Of a stretch of 12,284 nucleotides of DNA, positions 1-6,805 are shown one piece after another. Source of the stretch: Campylobacterales bacterium (GTDB lineage: Bacteria; Campylobacterota; Campylobacteria; Campylobacterales; Nitratiruptoraceae); the NCBI GenBank assembly GCA_027068245.1, contig JAMOUF010000091.1:1-12284 (forward strand), given 5' to 3'. Both the position numbers and the translations under genes were made by a program. How positions within the stretch are numbered: position 1 is the first letter of the stretch; each line of letters begins with the position of its first letter. The notes beneath the pieces were generated by a model that saw nothing but the letters and a program-made list of their open reading frames with translations, did not search any database and had not been told where the DNA came from.

Positions 1-610
1 GCAACTGCTCCTCGTCGCTCAAATCGGCTTCAAGCAGCCAGTCGAAAAACCCCCTGTCGAAAACGACGGCCATCTTGACTATCTCGGCCACGCCTGCGGC
101 GAACTCCCTTTTTGGAAGGGTTTTTAGAAAATGGGTGTCTATGTATACGGCTCTTGGCTGATGGAAAGAGCCTATGAGGTTTTTGCCAAACCTGTTGTTG
201 ATACCGGTTTTACCACCTACACTGGCGTCAACCTGGCTTAAAAGGGTGGTAGGAACCTGGATAAAGTCTATGCCTCTTTGGTATATGCTGGCCGCAAATC
301 CCGTCATATCCCCGATAACCCCTCCGCCAAAGGCTATAAGAGTAGATTTTCGATCAAGCTTGTGGTCAAAAAGCCTATCGAGCAAAAAGTTCAGGCTCTC
401 GAAGTTCTTATACTCCTCCCCATCCGGAAGGGTTATAATATAGAGTTCCTTTGCCTTGATTTTTGGCAGAAGATAGTTTAGATGAAGTCCTCCCACCTTG
501 GGGTTGGTGACAACGGCACACTTTCCCTCTACCTCGATTTTTTCAATAGGTTCTATAAATATTTTATAACTTCTGTCATCCTCTTTTTTCAGTTCTATAT
601 CAACAACCAT
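1..610 (-). CDS. aroB: 3-dehydroquinate synthase, N-terminal part (runs off left edge)
   Basis: Converts DAHP to 3-dehydroquinate, the second step of the shikimate pathway, in the cytoplasm with NAD and a divalent metal. I translated 203 residues from the ATG at 610; the frame stays open to the window edge, so the C-terminal half is missing. Visible family motifs are PDGEEYK (62-68), the NAD-binding GGGVIGD (95-101), the long conserved block [19 protein letters not shown] (120-138), and AAGVAEIVK (171-179), where E176 should be a metal ligand. The two metal-binding histidines expected further on lie outside the window. A GGGG tract just upstream serves as ribosome binding site. It follows the TrkA-like gene by 49 bp on the same strand, and a -10 box in that gap may give it its own promoter. 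Identification is secure. Confidence 0.96.
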   Translation of the reverse strand, partial: MVVDIELKKEDDRSYKIFIEPIEKIEVEGKCAVVTNPKVGGLHLNYLLPKIKAKELYIITLPDGEEYKNFESLNFLLDRLFDHKLDRKSTLIAFGGGVIGDMTGFAASIYQRGIDFIQVPTTLLSQVDASVGGKTGINNRFGKNLIGSFHQPRAVYIDTHFLKTLPKREFAAGVAEIVKMAVVFDRGFFDWLLEADLSDEEQL

Positions 611-631
611 AATTTCCCCGTTTTTTCAAAA

Positions 632-637
632 ATTATA
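632..637 (-). promoter_or_regulatory. Possible -10 box of an internal aroB promoter
   Basis: The minus strand reads TATAAT here, a perfect sigma-70 -10 box, in the 49-bp gap before aroB. Transcription would start near 626 and give a leader of about 16 bases containing the GGGG ribosome binding site. No good -35 is visible, which is usual for Campylobacterota. The gap is AT-rich, so a chance match is possible. Confidence 0.4.
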
Positions 638-659
638 CTTAAAACCCGCTTAAAAACTT

Positions 660-2075
660 CTAACTTTGAGGCAGGTATATCTGATGAAACCTATCGAGCT
701 TGTAATAGAGCCTGTAAGGATCGATGCAAAAGATATTATAAGGGTTCGCATTAACAATCTCTTTGGTAAATGGAAAGGCCAAAAAGAGGTTCTCCCTCTT
801 CTTCAGCTCTTTTATGATATTGCCTCTGATTTTATAGATATTGAGGTTTTTGGAAAAAATGCTCGAGAGATTTTCGAAATGCTCCACAATAGCCGCCACC
901 TCCTCTTTATTCTCATCCTCGGCACTCTCGTATAAAGATATGGATAGATTTAACTGAATGGCTATGTCAAAAAGAGTTGAGGAGATGTTTTCAAGTGTCT
1001 TATCCGGCTTTACTATCAAAGCCAGCTCCCCGGTTTTTGTGAAAGTTGATTCGGATATGGCTAAAACCGGAATATTTAAATCATAGAGGTATTTTCTAAA
1101 AGGCTTTTTTAAAAATTCTGATTTATGGATTATAAACAGTCCCACTCTGGAGCTTTTTAGATCCTGCTCGATAATCTTTTTTCTGTTTTCGTAACTGTAA
1201 TCGATGTAAACCTCTATATCTTTTGAGTCATAGCTCTTAATCATATTCAAAACTTTGAAATCGTTTGGGTTTACCACCCTTATCATAAGCCTTTTGTCGT
1301 TCAATTTCTTATGCGAATAAATAGCTTCCAACACCAGTTTTTTAATCTCTTTCGAGCTTAAACTCTCCATATCGATAAAAAGATAGCTGTCAACCCCGTA
1401 CGGCCTTGGAAACTGCCCGATCTCCCGTTTGATGGATTTGAATATCTGTTTTAAAACCTCCGGCTCGCCTATCAAAAGCAGTATGTCGTTTGGATAGATC
1501 ATAATGTTTGAGTGAGGAAGCAAAAGCTTGTTGTTTCTATAAATTGCCGCTATCTTCCATTTGTTCTGCTCTATAGTCCCAATATGCCTGTAGACATAGC
1601 TGCTGCCAAAAGGGACCAGCACCTCCATAATCTCACCCTGCTGCAGGCCTACGTTTTGGGCGATTTTTGGCACATCCGGCAGATAGTCGTATAATCTGTT
1701 CGCCAAAATCTCGTTTGCGTCCACCTTGATGTAATTTTTATCCTCTATTTTCAGATCCCACCTGTCATAAAGGACGATGGAGGCGTTTTTGTTGATCTTG
1801 CGTATGTTTTCATAGGCTGCGAGGGTGTCGAACTTGTTTCCAAGGACTATGATTATCTGCTTGTAGTTTCTCGAAAAGAGTTTGGAGAGTTTGGCAAAAC
1901 TGGTGGGATCGAAATGGTAAAAGTAAAATCTCTCCTTCACCTCATCCGGTTTCAAATCCTCGTCCATATAAACGATATGGTATGTGTTGGAGGTTAGATC
2001 ATCTTCAAGTATTCTGTTTATGAAATGTTTTGCTACAATACCGTCAGCTAAAACTAAAACATTTCTGTTTTGCAA
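660..2075 (-). CDS. Soluble TrkA/RCK-domain protein, COG3400-like
   Basis: A 471-residue protein without membrane segments, resembling the COG3400 group of TrkA-related proteins known from Campylobacterota. Residues 4-135 look like a Rossmann TrkA-N (RCK) domain. Residues about 145-215 look like a TrkA-C domain: GEIMEVLVPFGS, then a paired-strand section ending NDILLLIGEPEVL. The remaining 250 residues are not recognised, although SRVGLFIIHKS...IPVLAIS has a faint universal-stress-protein look. The dinucleotide-binding glycine motif is degenerate (LADGIVAKHF in place of GxGxxG), so ligand binding is uncertain. RCK proteins normally gate potassium transporters, but no channel is present here. 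The start is TTG at 2075, with AAGG six bases upstream and no in-frame ATG nearby. Gene order tgt / this family / aroB is, from memory, conserved in Helicobacter and Campylobacter. Role unknown. Confidence 0.8.
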   Translation of the reverse strand: MQNRNVLVLADGIVAKHFINRILEDDLTSNTYHIVYMDEDLKPDEVKERFYFYHFDPTSFAKLSKLFSRNYKQIIIVLGNKFDTLAAYENIRKINKNASIVLYDRWDLKIEDKNYIKVDANEILANRLYDYLPDVPKIAQNVGLQQGEIMEVLVPFGSSYVYRHIGTIEQNKWKIAAIYRNNKLLLPHSNIMIYPNDILLLIGEPEVLKQIFKSIKREIGQFPRPYGVDSYLFIDMESLSSKEIKKLVLEAIYSHKKLNDKRLMIRVVNPNDFKVLNMIKSYDSKDIEVYIDYSYENRKKIIEQDLKSSRVGLFIIHKSEFLKKPFRKYLYDLNIPVLAISESTFTKTGELALIVKPDKTLENISSTLFDIAIQLNLSISLYESAEDENKEEVAAIVEHFENLSSIFSKNLNIYKIRGNIIKELKKRENLFLAFPFTKEIVNANPYNIFCIDPYRLYYKLDRFHQIYLPQS

Positions 2076-2096
2076 AGAGCGCCTTTTTTTAGATTT

Positions 2097-2105
2097 ATTA
2101 TATCA
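2097..2105 (-). promoter_or_regulatory. Extended -10 promoter for the TrkA-like gene and aroB
   Basis: The minus strand reads TGATATAAT, an exact extended -10 element (TGnTATAAT). Transcription should begin near 2090, leaving about 15 bases before the TTG start, enough for the AAGG ribosome binding site. The -35 region would lie inside the start of tgt and has no clear match. On the other strand the same bases lie just before the tgt ribosome binding site. No convincing promoter for tgt itself was found; it may lie inside the TrkA-like gene. Confidence 0.55.
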
Positions 2106-2116
2106 AAAGGAGATTA

Positions 2117-3235
2117 GTGGAATTTAAAGTTGAGGCCACATCCGGCAAAGCCAGGGCCTGCACCATAAAAACGGCCCACTCCACCATACAGACACCGGTG
2201 TTTATGCCCGTAGGAACAGCTGCCAGCGTAAAAAGCCTTGACAGCCTTGATCTAACTAAACTGCTCGATACGAAAATCATCCTCGCAAACACCTACCATC
2301 TCTACCTAAGGCCAGGAGATGAGGTTATAAAGGAGTTCGGCGGCCTTCATAAATTCGCCAACTATCCCAACAGTTTCCTGACAGACAGCGGCGGTTTCCA
2401 GGCCTTTAGCCTAAGCGATATAAGCAGGGCCGACGAGAACGGCATAGAGTTCAAAAGCCACATAGACGGCAGCCGCCACTACTTCACCCCCCAAAAGGTT
2501 CTCGACATCCAGTATAATCTAAATAGCGACATTATGATGATTTTGGACGACCTTGTAGCCCTGCCGGCTACCAAAGAGAGGCTGGAGCTATCTGTCAAAA
2601 GAACCACGAAATGGGCCAGGGAGTCTATAGAGTATCACAAAATGATGCAGTCAAAAGGCATAGGAGCAAATCAGAATATTTTTGCCATCATCCAGGGTGG
2701 GACGGACAAAAAATACCGCCAAATCAGCGCACAGGAGCTTACCGCGATGGATTTCGACGGGTTTGCCATAGGAGGCCTGAGTGTTGGAGAGGAGAATGAA
2801 GTTATGTATGAGACCGTAGAGTGGACGGAGCGCTTTATGCCAAAGGATAAGCCAAGATACCTGATGGGTGTTGGGACGCCCGAGGATTTGGTGGAGTGTA
2901 TAGACAGAGGCGTGGATATGTTCGACTGCGTCATGCCTACCAGAAACGCCAGAAACGGAACGCTTTTTACATCCTTTGGCAGACTCAACATCAAATCCTC
3001 CAGATATAAAAGAGAGAAAGGGCCCATAGACGAGAGGTGCGGATGCCATACCTGCCAAAACTACTCAAAAGGTTATATCCACCACCTTTTCAAAGCAAGA
3101 GAGATAACGTACTACAGGCTCGCATCCATTCACAACCTGCACTACTATCTCAATTTGATGAAAGAGGCCAGAGAGGCTATAATTAACGATAGATATAAAG
3201 AGTTCAAAGAGCAGTTTTACAGGAGAAGAGGATGA
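2117..3235 (+). CDS. tgt: Queuine tRNA-ribosyltransferase (bacterial TGT)
   Basis: Exchanges guanine-34 of Asp, Asn, His and Tyr tRNAs for the queuosine precursor preQ1. The 372 residues match the usual bacterial length. TDSGGFQ (89-95) holds the conserved substrate-side Asp90. [15 protein letters not shown] (267-281) holds the likely nucleophile Asp270. A zinc site is formed by C308, C310, C313 and H339 (CGCHTC, then H). The base-recognition segment reads [10 protein letters not shown] (141-150), with Leu where many bacterial enzymes have Cys after the paired acidic residues; this seems to be a tolerated variant. The start is GTG at 2117, with AAGGAG five bases before it. The stop overlaps the pdxJ start by 4 bp, so the two are probably translationally coupled. 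It is divergent from the TrkA-like gene. Identification is secure. Confidence 0.98.
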   Translation: MEFKVEATSGKARACTIKTAHSTIQTPVFMPVGTAASVKSLDSLDLTKLLDTKIILANTYHLYLRPGDEVIKEFGGLHKFANYPNSFLTDSGGFQAFSLSDISRADENGIEFKSHIDGSRHYFTPQKVLDIQYNLNSDIMMILDDLVALPATKERLELSVKRTTKWARESIEYHKMMQSKGIGANQNIFAIIQGGTDKKYRQISAQELTAMDFDGFAIGGLSVGEENEVMYETVEWTERFMPKDKPRYLMGVGTPEDLVECIDRGVDMFDCVMPTRNARNGTLFTSFGRLNIKSSRYKREKGPIDERCGCHTCQNYSKGYIHHLFKAREITYYRLASIHNLHYYLNLMKEAREAIINDRYKEFKEQFYRRRG

Positions 3236-4014
3236 GACTTGGAGTAAACATAGACCATATAGCCGTTTTACGGGAGGCCAGAAAGATAAACGACCCGGAC
3301 CCGCTCGATGCTCTTGGCATAGTAAAAAGGGCTGGAGCGGATCAGATAACGATACATCTAAGAGAGGATAGACGGCATATTAACGACTGGGACGCCAAAA
3401 GAGTCGTGGAAAACTCCCCACTGCCGGTAAACATCGAGTGCTCTATAGACGATGAGATTATAGATATAATTTGCCGCTTAAAGCCCCACAGAGCCACTCT
3501 GGTCCCGGAAAAAAGAGAGGAGGTAACCACAGAGGGCGGACTGGATGTTATAAAAAACTTTGACAAAATAGTCCAGGTAACCCAAAAGCTTAAAGAGAGC
3601 GAGATAGATGTATCATACTTTATAGATCCCCACTTTGAGATCGTAGCCGCCGCGGCAGACGCCGGAGCCGATATGGTGGAACTTCATACAGGGGAGTTTG
3701 CCAACATCTTTGCTATGCTCTACACCAACCTTCCTCACACGCCCCACTCTATAAAAGAGCTGGAACTACCCAGAGCCCAGCTAAAAGAGATGCTATCAAG
3801 AGCGATTGGAGATCTTGAAAATTCCGCCATCTATTCGGCAAAAGCCGGATTGCTGGTGGCCGCCGGACATGGGCTAAACTATCAAAATGTGGAAGTGATC
3901 ACGAAAATACCGAACCTTGAAGAGCTCAACATCGGTCAAAGCATAGTAGCCGCCAGTGTTTGGGAAGGGCTTGAGAGTGCGGTAAGGAGAATGAAAGAGC
4001 TCATTGATGGATAA
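3232..4014 (+). CDS. pdxJ: Pyridoxine 5'-phosphate synthase
   Basis: Condenses 1-deoxyxylulose 5-phosphate with 3-amino-1-hydroxyacetone 1-phosphate (from the PdxA reaction) to pyridoxine 5'-phosphate, the ring-forming step of the DXP-dependent vitamin B6 route. The 260-residue TIM-barrel protein has the family N-terminus [15 protein letters not shown] (3-17), [12 protein letters not shown] (39-50) with catalytic His42, VNIECS with Glu69, ELHTGEFAN (150-158), AGHGLNY with His213, and the phosphate-binding NIGQSIVA (233-240). It starts with an ATG overlapping the tgt stop (ATGA), with AGGAG-like bases in the end of tgt, and its own 3' end overlaps pdxA by 8 bp. It therefore sits directly with its pathway partner. 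All expected catalytic residues are present. Confidence 0.98.
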   Translation: MRLGVNIDHIAVLREARKINDPDPLDALGIVKRAGADQITIHLREDRRHINDWDAKRVVENSPLPVNIECSIDDEIIDIICRLKPHRATLVPEKREEVTTEGGLDVIKNFDKIVQVTQKLKESEIDVSYFIDPHFEIVAAAADAGADMVELHTGEFANIFAMLYTNLPHTPHSIKELELPRAQLKEMLSRAIGDLENSAIYSAKAGLLVAAGHGLNYQNVEVITKIPNLEELNIGQSIVAASVWEGLESAVRRMKELIDG

Positions 4015-4924
4015 AAAGGTTGTAGCCGTAACGATCGGTGATATCAACTCTATATCTGCAGAGATCATACTAAGAGGGCACGATACTATAAAGGAGTTCT
4101 GCCTGCCTCTTTATTTTACCAACTACAAAATGCTCTCAAAGGCGGCCAAAGCTTTAAACCTGCCGATACCAAAAGATATCGAGATAGAGTATATCAGCGG
4201 CGATTTCAAGATAAAGCCCGGCAAAATAAGTAAAAAAAGCGGTCTTTACAGTTTTAGATCATTCAAAAAGGCGGTGCAGTTCACAAAAGCCGGTATAACC
4301 GATGCCATTGTTACCCTTCCTATCAACAAACTGGCCTGGCAAAAGGCAGGGATTCCATACAAAGGGCATACCGACGCTTTAAGGGATTTTTTTAAAAAAG
4401 AGGCCATTATGATGCTTGGAAGCGATGGTCTCTATGTTGCTTTGTATACGGAGCATATCCCGTTAAAAGATGTTCCAACAAAGATAAAAAAAGGAAAACT
4501 TGAAAAATTTTTGTTAAACCTGTCAAAATCGTTAAAAACACAAAAAATAGGTGTCCTTGGGCTAAACCCCCACGCAGGAGACGGGGGAGTTTTGGGAGAT
4601 GAGGAGCGTGTCATAGAAAAAGCGATAAAATCCGCGAACAAAAAAATGGGAAAAGAGCTTTTTTTTGGGCCGATAGTTCCCGATATCGCCTTTACGCCAT
4701 ATATGCTAAAAAATTTCGACACATTTGTCGCCATGTATCACGACCAGGGTTTGGCCCCACTAAAAGCGCTGAAGTTCGATGAGGCCATAAACGTCTCTTT
4801 GAACCTTCCCATAATCAGAACGAGCGTCGACCACGGAACAGCCTTCGACATAGCCTACAAACCGGTTCCCAAAAGCCTGAAAAGCTACATAAACGCGGTA
4901 AAATACGCTATAGATGCCTCTTGA
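4007..4924 (+). CDS. pdxA: 4-hydroxythreonine-4-phosphate dehydrogenase
   Basis: Oxidises 4-phosphohydroxy-L-threonine with NAD(P); the product loses CO2 to form the amino ketone used by PdxJ. The 305 residues include GHTD (120-123), TEHIPLKDV (148-156), NPHAGDGGVLGDEE (187-200), MYHDQGLAPLK (243-253) and RTSVDHGTAFDIA (271-283). His150, His189 and His245 match the three metal-binding histidines by spacing and context. The first motif reads VTIGDINSISAEI where most PdxA have GDPxGIGPE; from memory this is a Campylobacterota form. I chose ATG at 4007, with GAAAGAG seven bases upstream; an in-frame TTG lies one codon earlier at 4004. It overlaps pdxJ by 8 bp, and its last 17 bp overlap the end of the convergent thiamine-binding gene. 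No terminator follows it. Confidence 0.96.
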   Translation: MDKKVVAVTIGDINSISAEIILRGHDTIKEFCLPLYFTNYKMLSKAAKALNLPIPKDIEIEYISGDFKIKPGKISKKSGLYSFRSFKKAVQFTKAGITDAIVTLPINKLAWQKAGIPYKGHTDALRDFFKKEAIMMLGSDGLYVALYTEHIPLKDVPTKIKKGKLEKFLLNLSKSLKTQKIGVLGLNPHAGDGGVLGDEERVIEKAIKSANKKMGKELFFGPIVPDIAFTPYMLKNFDTFVAMYHDQGLAPLKALKFDEAINVSLNLPIIRTSVDHGTAFDIAYKPVPKSLKSYINAVKYAIDAS

Positions 4925-5207
4925 GAGATTCCACTTTCTGTTTCAGGCGTCCCTCTTTTGAGGGCCTTATGTCGAATTTAACCACACTGTAGACCCGCCC
5001 AACGCCCATCTCTTCCAAAGCCTTATACATCTTTGGAATCAAATCGGTAAGCTCTTTTATATCTTCAGCCTCCACGATGGTAGCCATGGGAGTGAGCTGA
5101 TACTCAAGGCCGCTGTTTTGTATGACTTTCAAAACCTCTGCCACGTACCGGCTCTTACTCTCGCCCACATCGGTGGGAAACATGGCTATCTCCATCAAAA
5201 CGCTCAT
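4908..5207 (-). CDS. MTH1187-family thiamine-binding protein (DUF77/COG0011)
   Basis: A 99-residue single-domain protein of the MTH1187/YkoF-like group, whose studied members form ferredoxin-like tetramers that bind thiamine or hydroxymethylpyrimidine. The family hallmark YQLTPMATIVEAED is at residues 36-49, and the N-terminus MSVLMEIAMFPTDVGES also fits. It has no signal peptide and should be cytoplasmic. Its ATG overlaps the stop of the upstream membrane protein gene by 4 bp (ATGA), so the two are probably coupled. It is the last gene of the nine-gene group, and its 3' end runs 17 bp into the convergent pdxA. The role is a family inference: it may buffer or sense a thiamine-related compound, but no substrate is proven by the sequence. 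Confidence 0.87.
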   Translation of the reverse strand: MSVLMEIAMFPTDVGESKSRYVAEVLKVIQNSGLEYQLTPMATIVEAEDIKELTDLIPKMYKALEEMGVGRVYSVVKFDIRPSKEGRLKQKVESLKRHL

Positions 5208-5971
5208 TCAGCAGCCTCCACTATATCTGCGGCAAATGTATAAACCGCAGCGTTATAAAGACTAAGAATATAGATAAATATAAGCAATAGGGGCAGCAAT
5301 ACAATAGTCAGGCTCAAAAACAGTACGATAAAAGCAGCCGCCATAAGTATCAAAGACCATACAAAGATCAAAATAAAATACTCTTTGTTAAAACACTTTT
5401 TCCACAAAGTTGGCGAAAACAGCAAAAAGCCCCTTTTAAAAGCCTCATTAAACCCTTCAGCTCTCATAATAAGCCCAAGAACAGCCGGAAAAAAGTAAAA
5501 CAGCACCATAACGATCAGCAGCAATACCATTGAGGGTATAGAGGTAAATACCATACTCTGTATGGAAGCTTGAACCATAGCGCCGTTTTGCAGCTGCTCC
5601 ACGTCAAAGTTTGAGGAGGAGGCGATAGATACGCCAAAAAGCATCACAAAAAGAAGGCTTATCAAAAAGAGCGCCAAAAATCCGCCGGCGGCCTCTTGAA
5701 GATACTGGGTAAAAAACTCCCCTATTCTTGTCTTCGCAGCTATCTGTTCTATCTGCTCTACGCTGTTTACCGATCTTACGGCTCTGGAAAAGTAGATCTG
5801 TATGCTTAAAGTGGCTATCTGATATGCAAAGATAAAGAGCATACCGATTACTGGAATCATCCCAAATATATAAAGTAGGGCCAAAATACCTATGGCACCG
5901 AAATTGAGGGCGTAATTTCCCTTAAAAAAGCCCCAGGCAAGCATCATTGCCGTTTTATTGCTCTTTTGCAT
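5204..5971 (-). CDS. Multi-span inner-membrane protein of unknown function
   Basis: A 255-residue hydrophobic protein that I do not recognise with confidence. Membrane segments can be seen at about 23-58 (probably a hairpin of two), 97-117, 144-169, and 198-247 (probably two), giving about six. Loops at 63-93, 118-140 and 170-195 are more polar; the last has FNEAFKRGFLLFSPTLWKKCF, which resembles the amphipathic joint of DUF4013-like membrane proteins. That likeness is only an impression. There is no cleavable signal peptide and no catalytic motif. The ATG has a strong AAAGGAG site within the 10-bp gap after the MazG-like gene, and the stop overlaps the thiamine-binding gene start. A link to thiamine or precursor movement is suggested by coupling only. 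Confidence 0.85.
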   Translation of the reverse strand: MQKSNKTAMMLAWGFFKGNYALNFGAIGILALLYIFGMIPVIGMLFIFAYQIATLSIQIYFSRAVRSVNSVEQIEQIAAKTRIGEFFTQYLQEAAGGFLALFLISLLFVMLFGVSIASSSNFDVEQLQNGAMVQASIQSMVFTSIPSMVLLLIVMVLFYFFPAVLGLIMRAEGFNEAFKRGFLLFSPTLWKKCFNKEYFILIFVWSLILMAAAFIVLFLSLTIVLLPLLLIFIYILSLYNAAVYTFAADIVEAAE

Positions 5972-5981
5972 AACATCTCCT

Positions 5982-6323
5982 TTAGCATCCGCTTTTTTTA
6001 ATTTTATCCGCCTCTTCGATCAAAAACCTTTTGCGGTTTTTCTCTATCTTTTTCAGCGAGGCTTCATACAGGTCTATATCCAGTACGGAAGATAACCTCA
6101 ACAGATAGTGCAGCACGTCTGCCATCTCCTCGCCGATGGCCTCTTTTTCCTTCTCATTAAACTCCTGCGGCTCCCTGTCGCACCACTGGAAATGCTCCAT
6201 AAGCTCACCAGCCTCTATACCAACGCTCATAGCCAAATTTTTTGGCCTGTGATATTTTTGCCACCCGCGCTCTTTTATAAATTTATCCAAAAGAGCCTGA
6301 AGTTCATATAAACTACCCTTCAA
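5982..6323 (-). CDS. MazG-like nucleotide pyrophosphohydrolase
   Basis: A 113-residue all-alpha protein of the MazG/dCTPase-like superfamily, which hydrolyses nucleoside triphosphates to monophosphate and pyrophosphate, often to clear non-canonical dNTPs. The metal-binding signature is visible: EAGELMEHFQW, with Glu37 and Glu40, and EEMADVLHYLL, with Glu66 and Asp69. The N-terminal ERGWQKYHRPKNLAMSV (18-34) is typical of the short MazG-like group. The start is TTG at 6323, overlapping the end of the HIT gene by 11 bp; GAGAGGG about seven bases upstream is a good ribosome binding site, and no in-frame ATG is near. Placed beside a HIT-type nucleotide phosphohydrolase gene, it suggests a small nucleotide clean-up pair. 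The exact substrate is not readable. Confidence 0.9.
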   Translation of the reverse strand: MKGSLYELQALLDKFIKERGWQKYHRPKNLAMSVGIEAGELMEHFQWCDREPQEFNEKEKEAIGEEMADVLHYLLRLSSVLDIDLYEASLKKIEKNRKRFLIEEADKIKKSGC

Positions 6324-6804
6324 AATTGGCCCTCTCTTTCAGTTTTCTGTATACCTTCTCGAAATCTGCGCTGTAGACCCTGGTATTTGCCACGGTTGTC
6401 ATAAAGTTGGTATCTCTTTGCCACCTGGGAACCAGATGCATATGTATATGCTCCGCAATTCCGGCACCCGCCGCGGCCCCAAGGTTCATACCTATATTTA
6501 CCCCCTCGGCGCCCAGTGCCTCTTTCAACAGCGCCACGCCCCGTTTGGCATGCCGGTTCATTCGCAGCCATATATCATCGTTCAGATTTTCCAGTGACTG
6601 GGTATGAAGGTGCGGTATTATCATAAAGTGGCCCGGCGTATAGGGGTAGCGGTTCATTACGATAAAACACTCCTCGTCTCTAAAGAGCACATGATTTTTC
6701 TCATCCTCTTCGGGATGTTTGGATATATGGCAAAATACACACCCTTTTATCCGCTTTTTTTCCACGTATTCGCTTCTCCAGGGAGCATACAAAATCTTGA
6801 ACAT
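6313..6804 (-). CDS. HIT-family (histidine triad) nucleotide hydrolase/phosphorylase
   Basis: A 163-residue histidine-triad protein. GCVFC (21-25) gives the CxxC half of a structural zinc site, PGHFMIIPHLH (57-67) is the conserved strand, and EHIHMHLVPRW (118-128) is the catalytic HxHxH triad, with His119, His121 and His123. Length and the CxxC place it with the Ap4A-phosphorylase-like HIT proteins that cleave dinucleoside polyphosphates or other nucleotide adducts, rather than with the small HinT type. The ATG at 6804 follows the TRAP permease stop by 1 bp, with AAAGG seven bases upstream inside that gene; its own end overlaps the MazG-like gene by 11 bp. From memory, a HIT gene follows murF in Helicobacter; here the microprotein and TRAP genes lie between. 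Substrate uncertain. Confidence 0.93.
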   Translation of the reverse strand: MFKILYAPWRSEYVEKKRIKGCVFCHISKHPEEDEKNHVLFRDEECFIVMNRYPYTPGHFMIIPHLHTQSLENLNDDIWLRMNRHAKRGVALLKEALGAEGVNIGMNLGAAAGAGIAEHIHMHLVPRWQRDTNFMTTVANTRVYSADFEKVYRKLKERANFEG

Positions 6805-6805
6805 A

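Noticed and set aside
641..660. Repeated TTAAAA around CCCGC after the TrkA-like gene as a terminator
   Set aside because: The two copies are direct, not inverted, so no stem forms.
2096..2101. TATTAT on the plus strand as the tgt -10 box
   Set aside because: Transcription would start near 2108, at the AAGGAG ribosome binding site itself, leaving no usable leader.
2651..3058. Minus-strand 135- and 118-residue frames opposite tgt
   Set aside because: Both cover the tgt catalytic region, have no recognisable domains and conflict with an intact housekeeping gene.
4951..4964. CCCTC-TTTT-GAGGG hairpin just after pdxA, as a possible terminator
   Set aside because: The stem is only five pairs, no T-run follows on either strand, and it lies within the coding sequence of the thiamine-binding gene.
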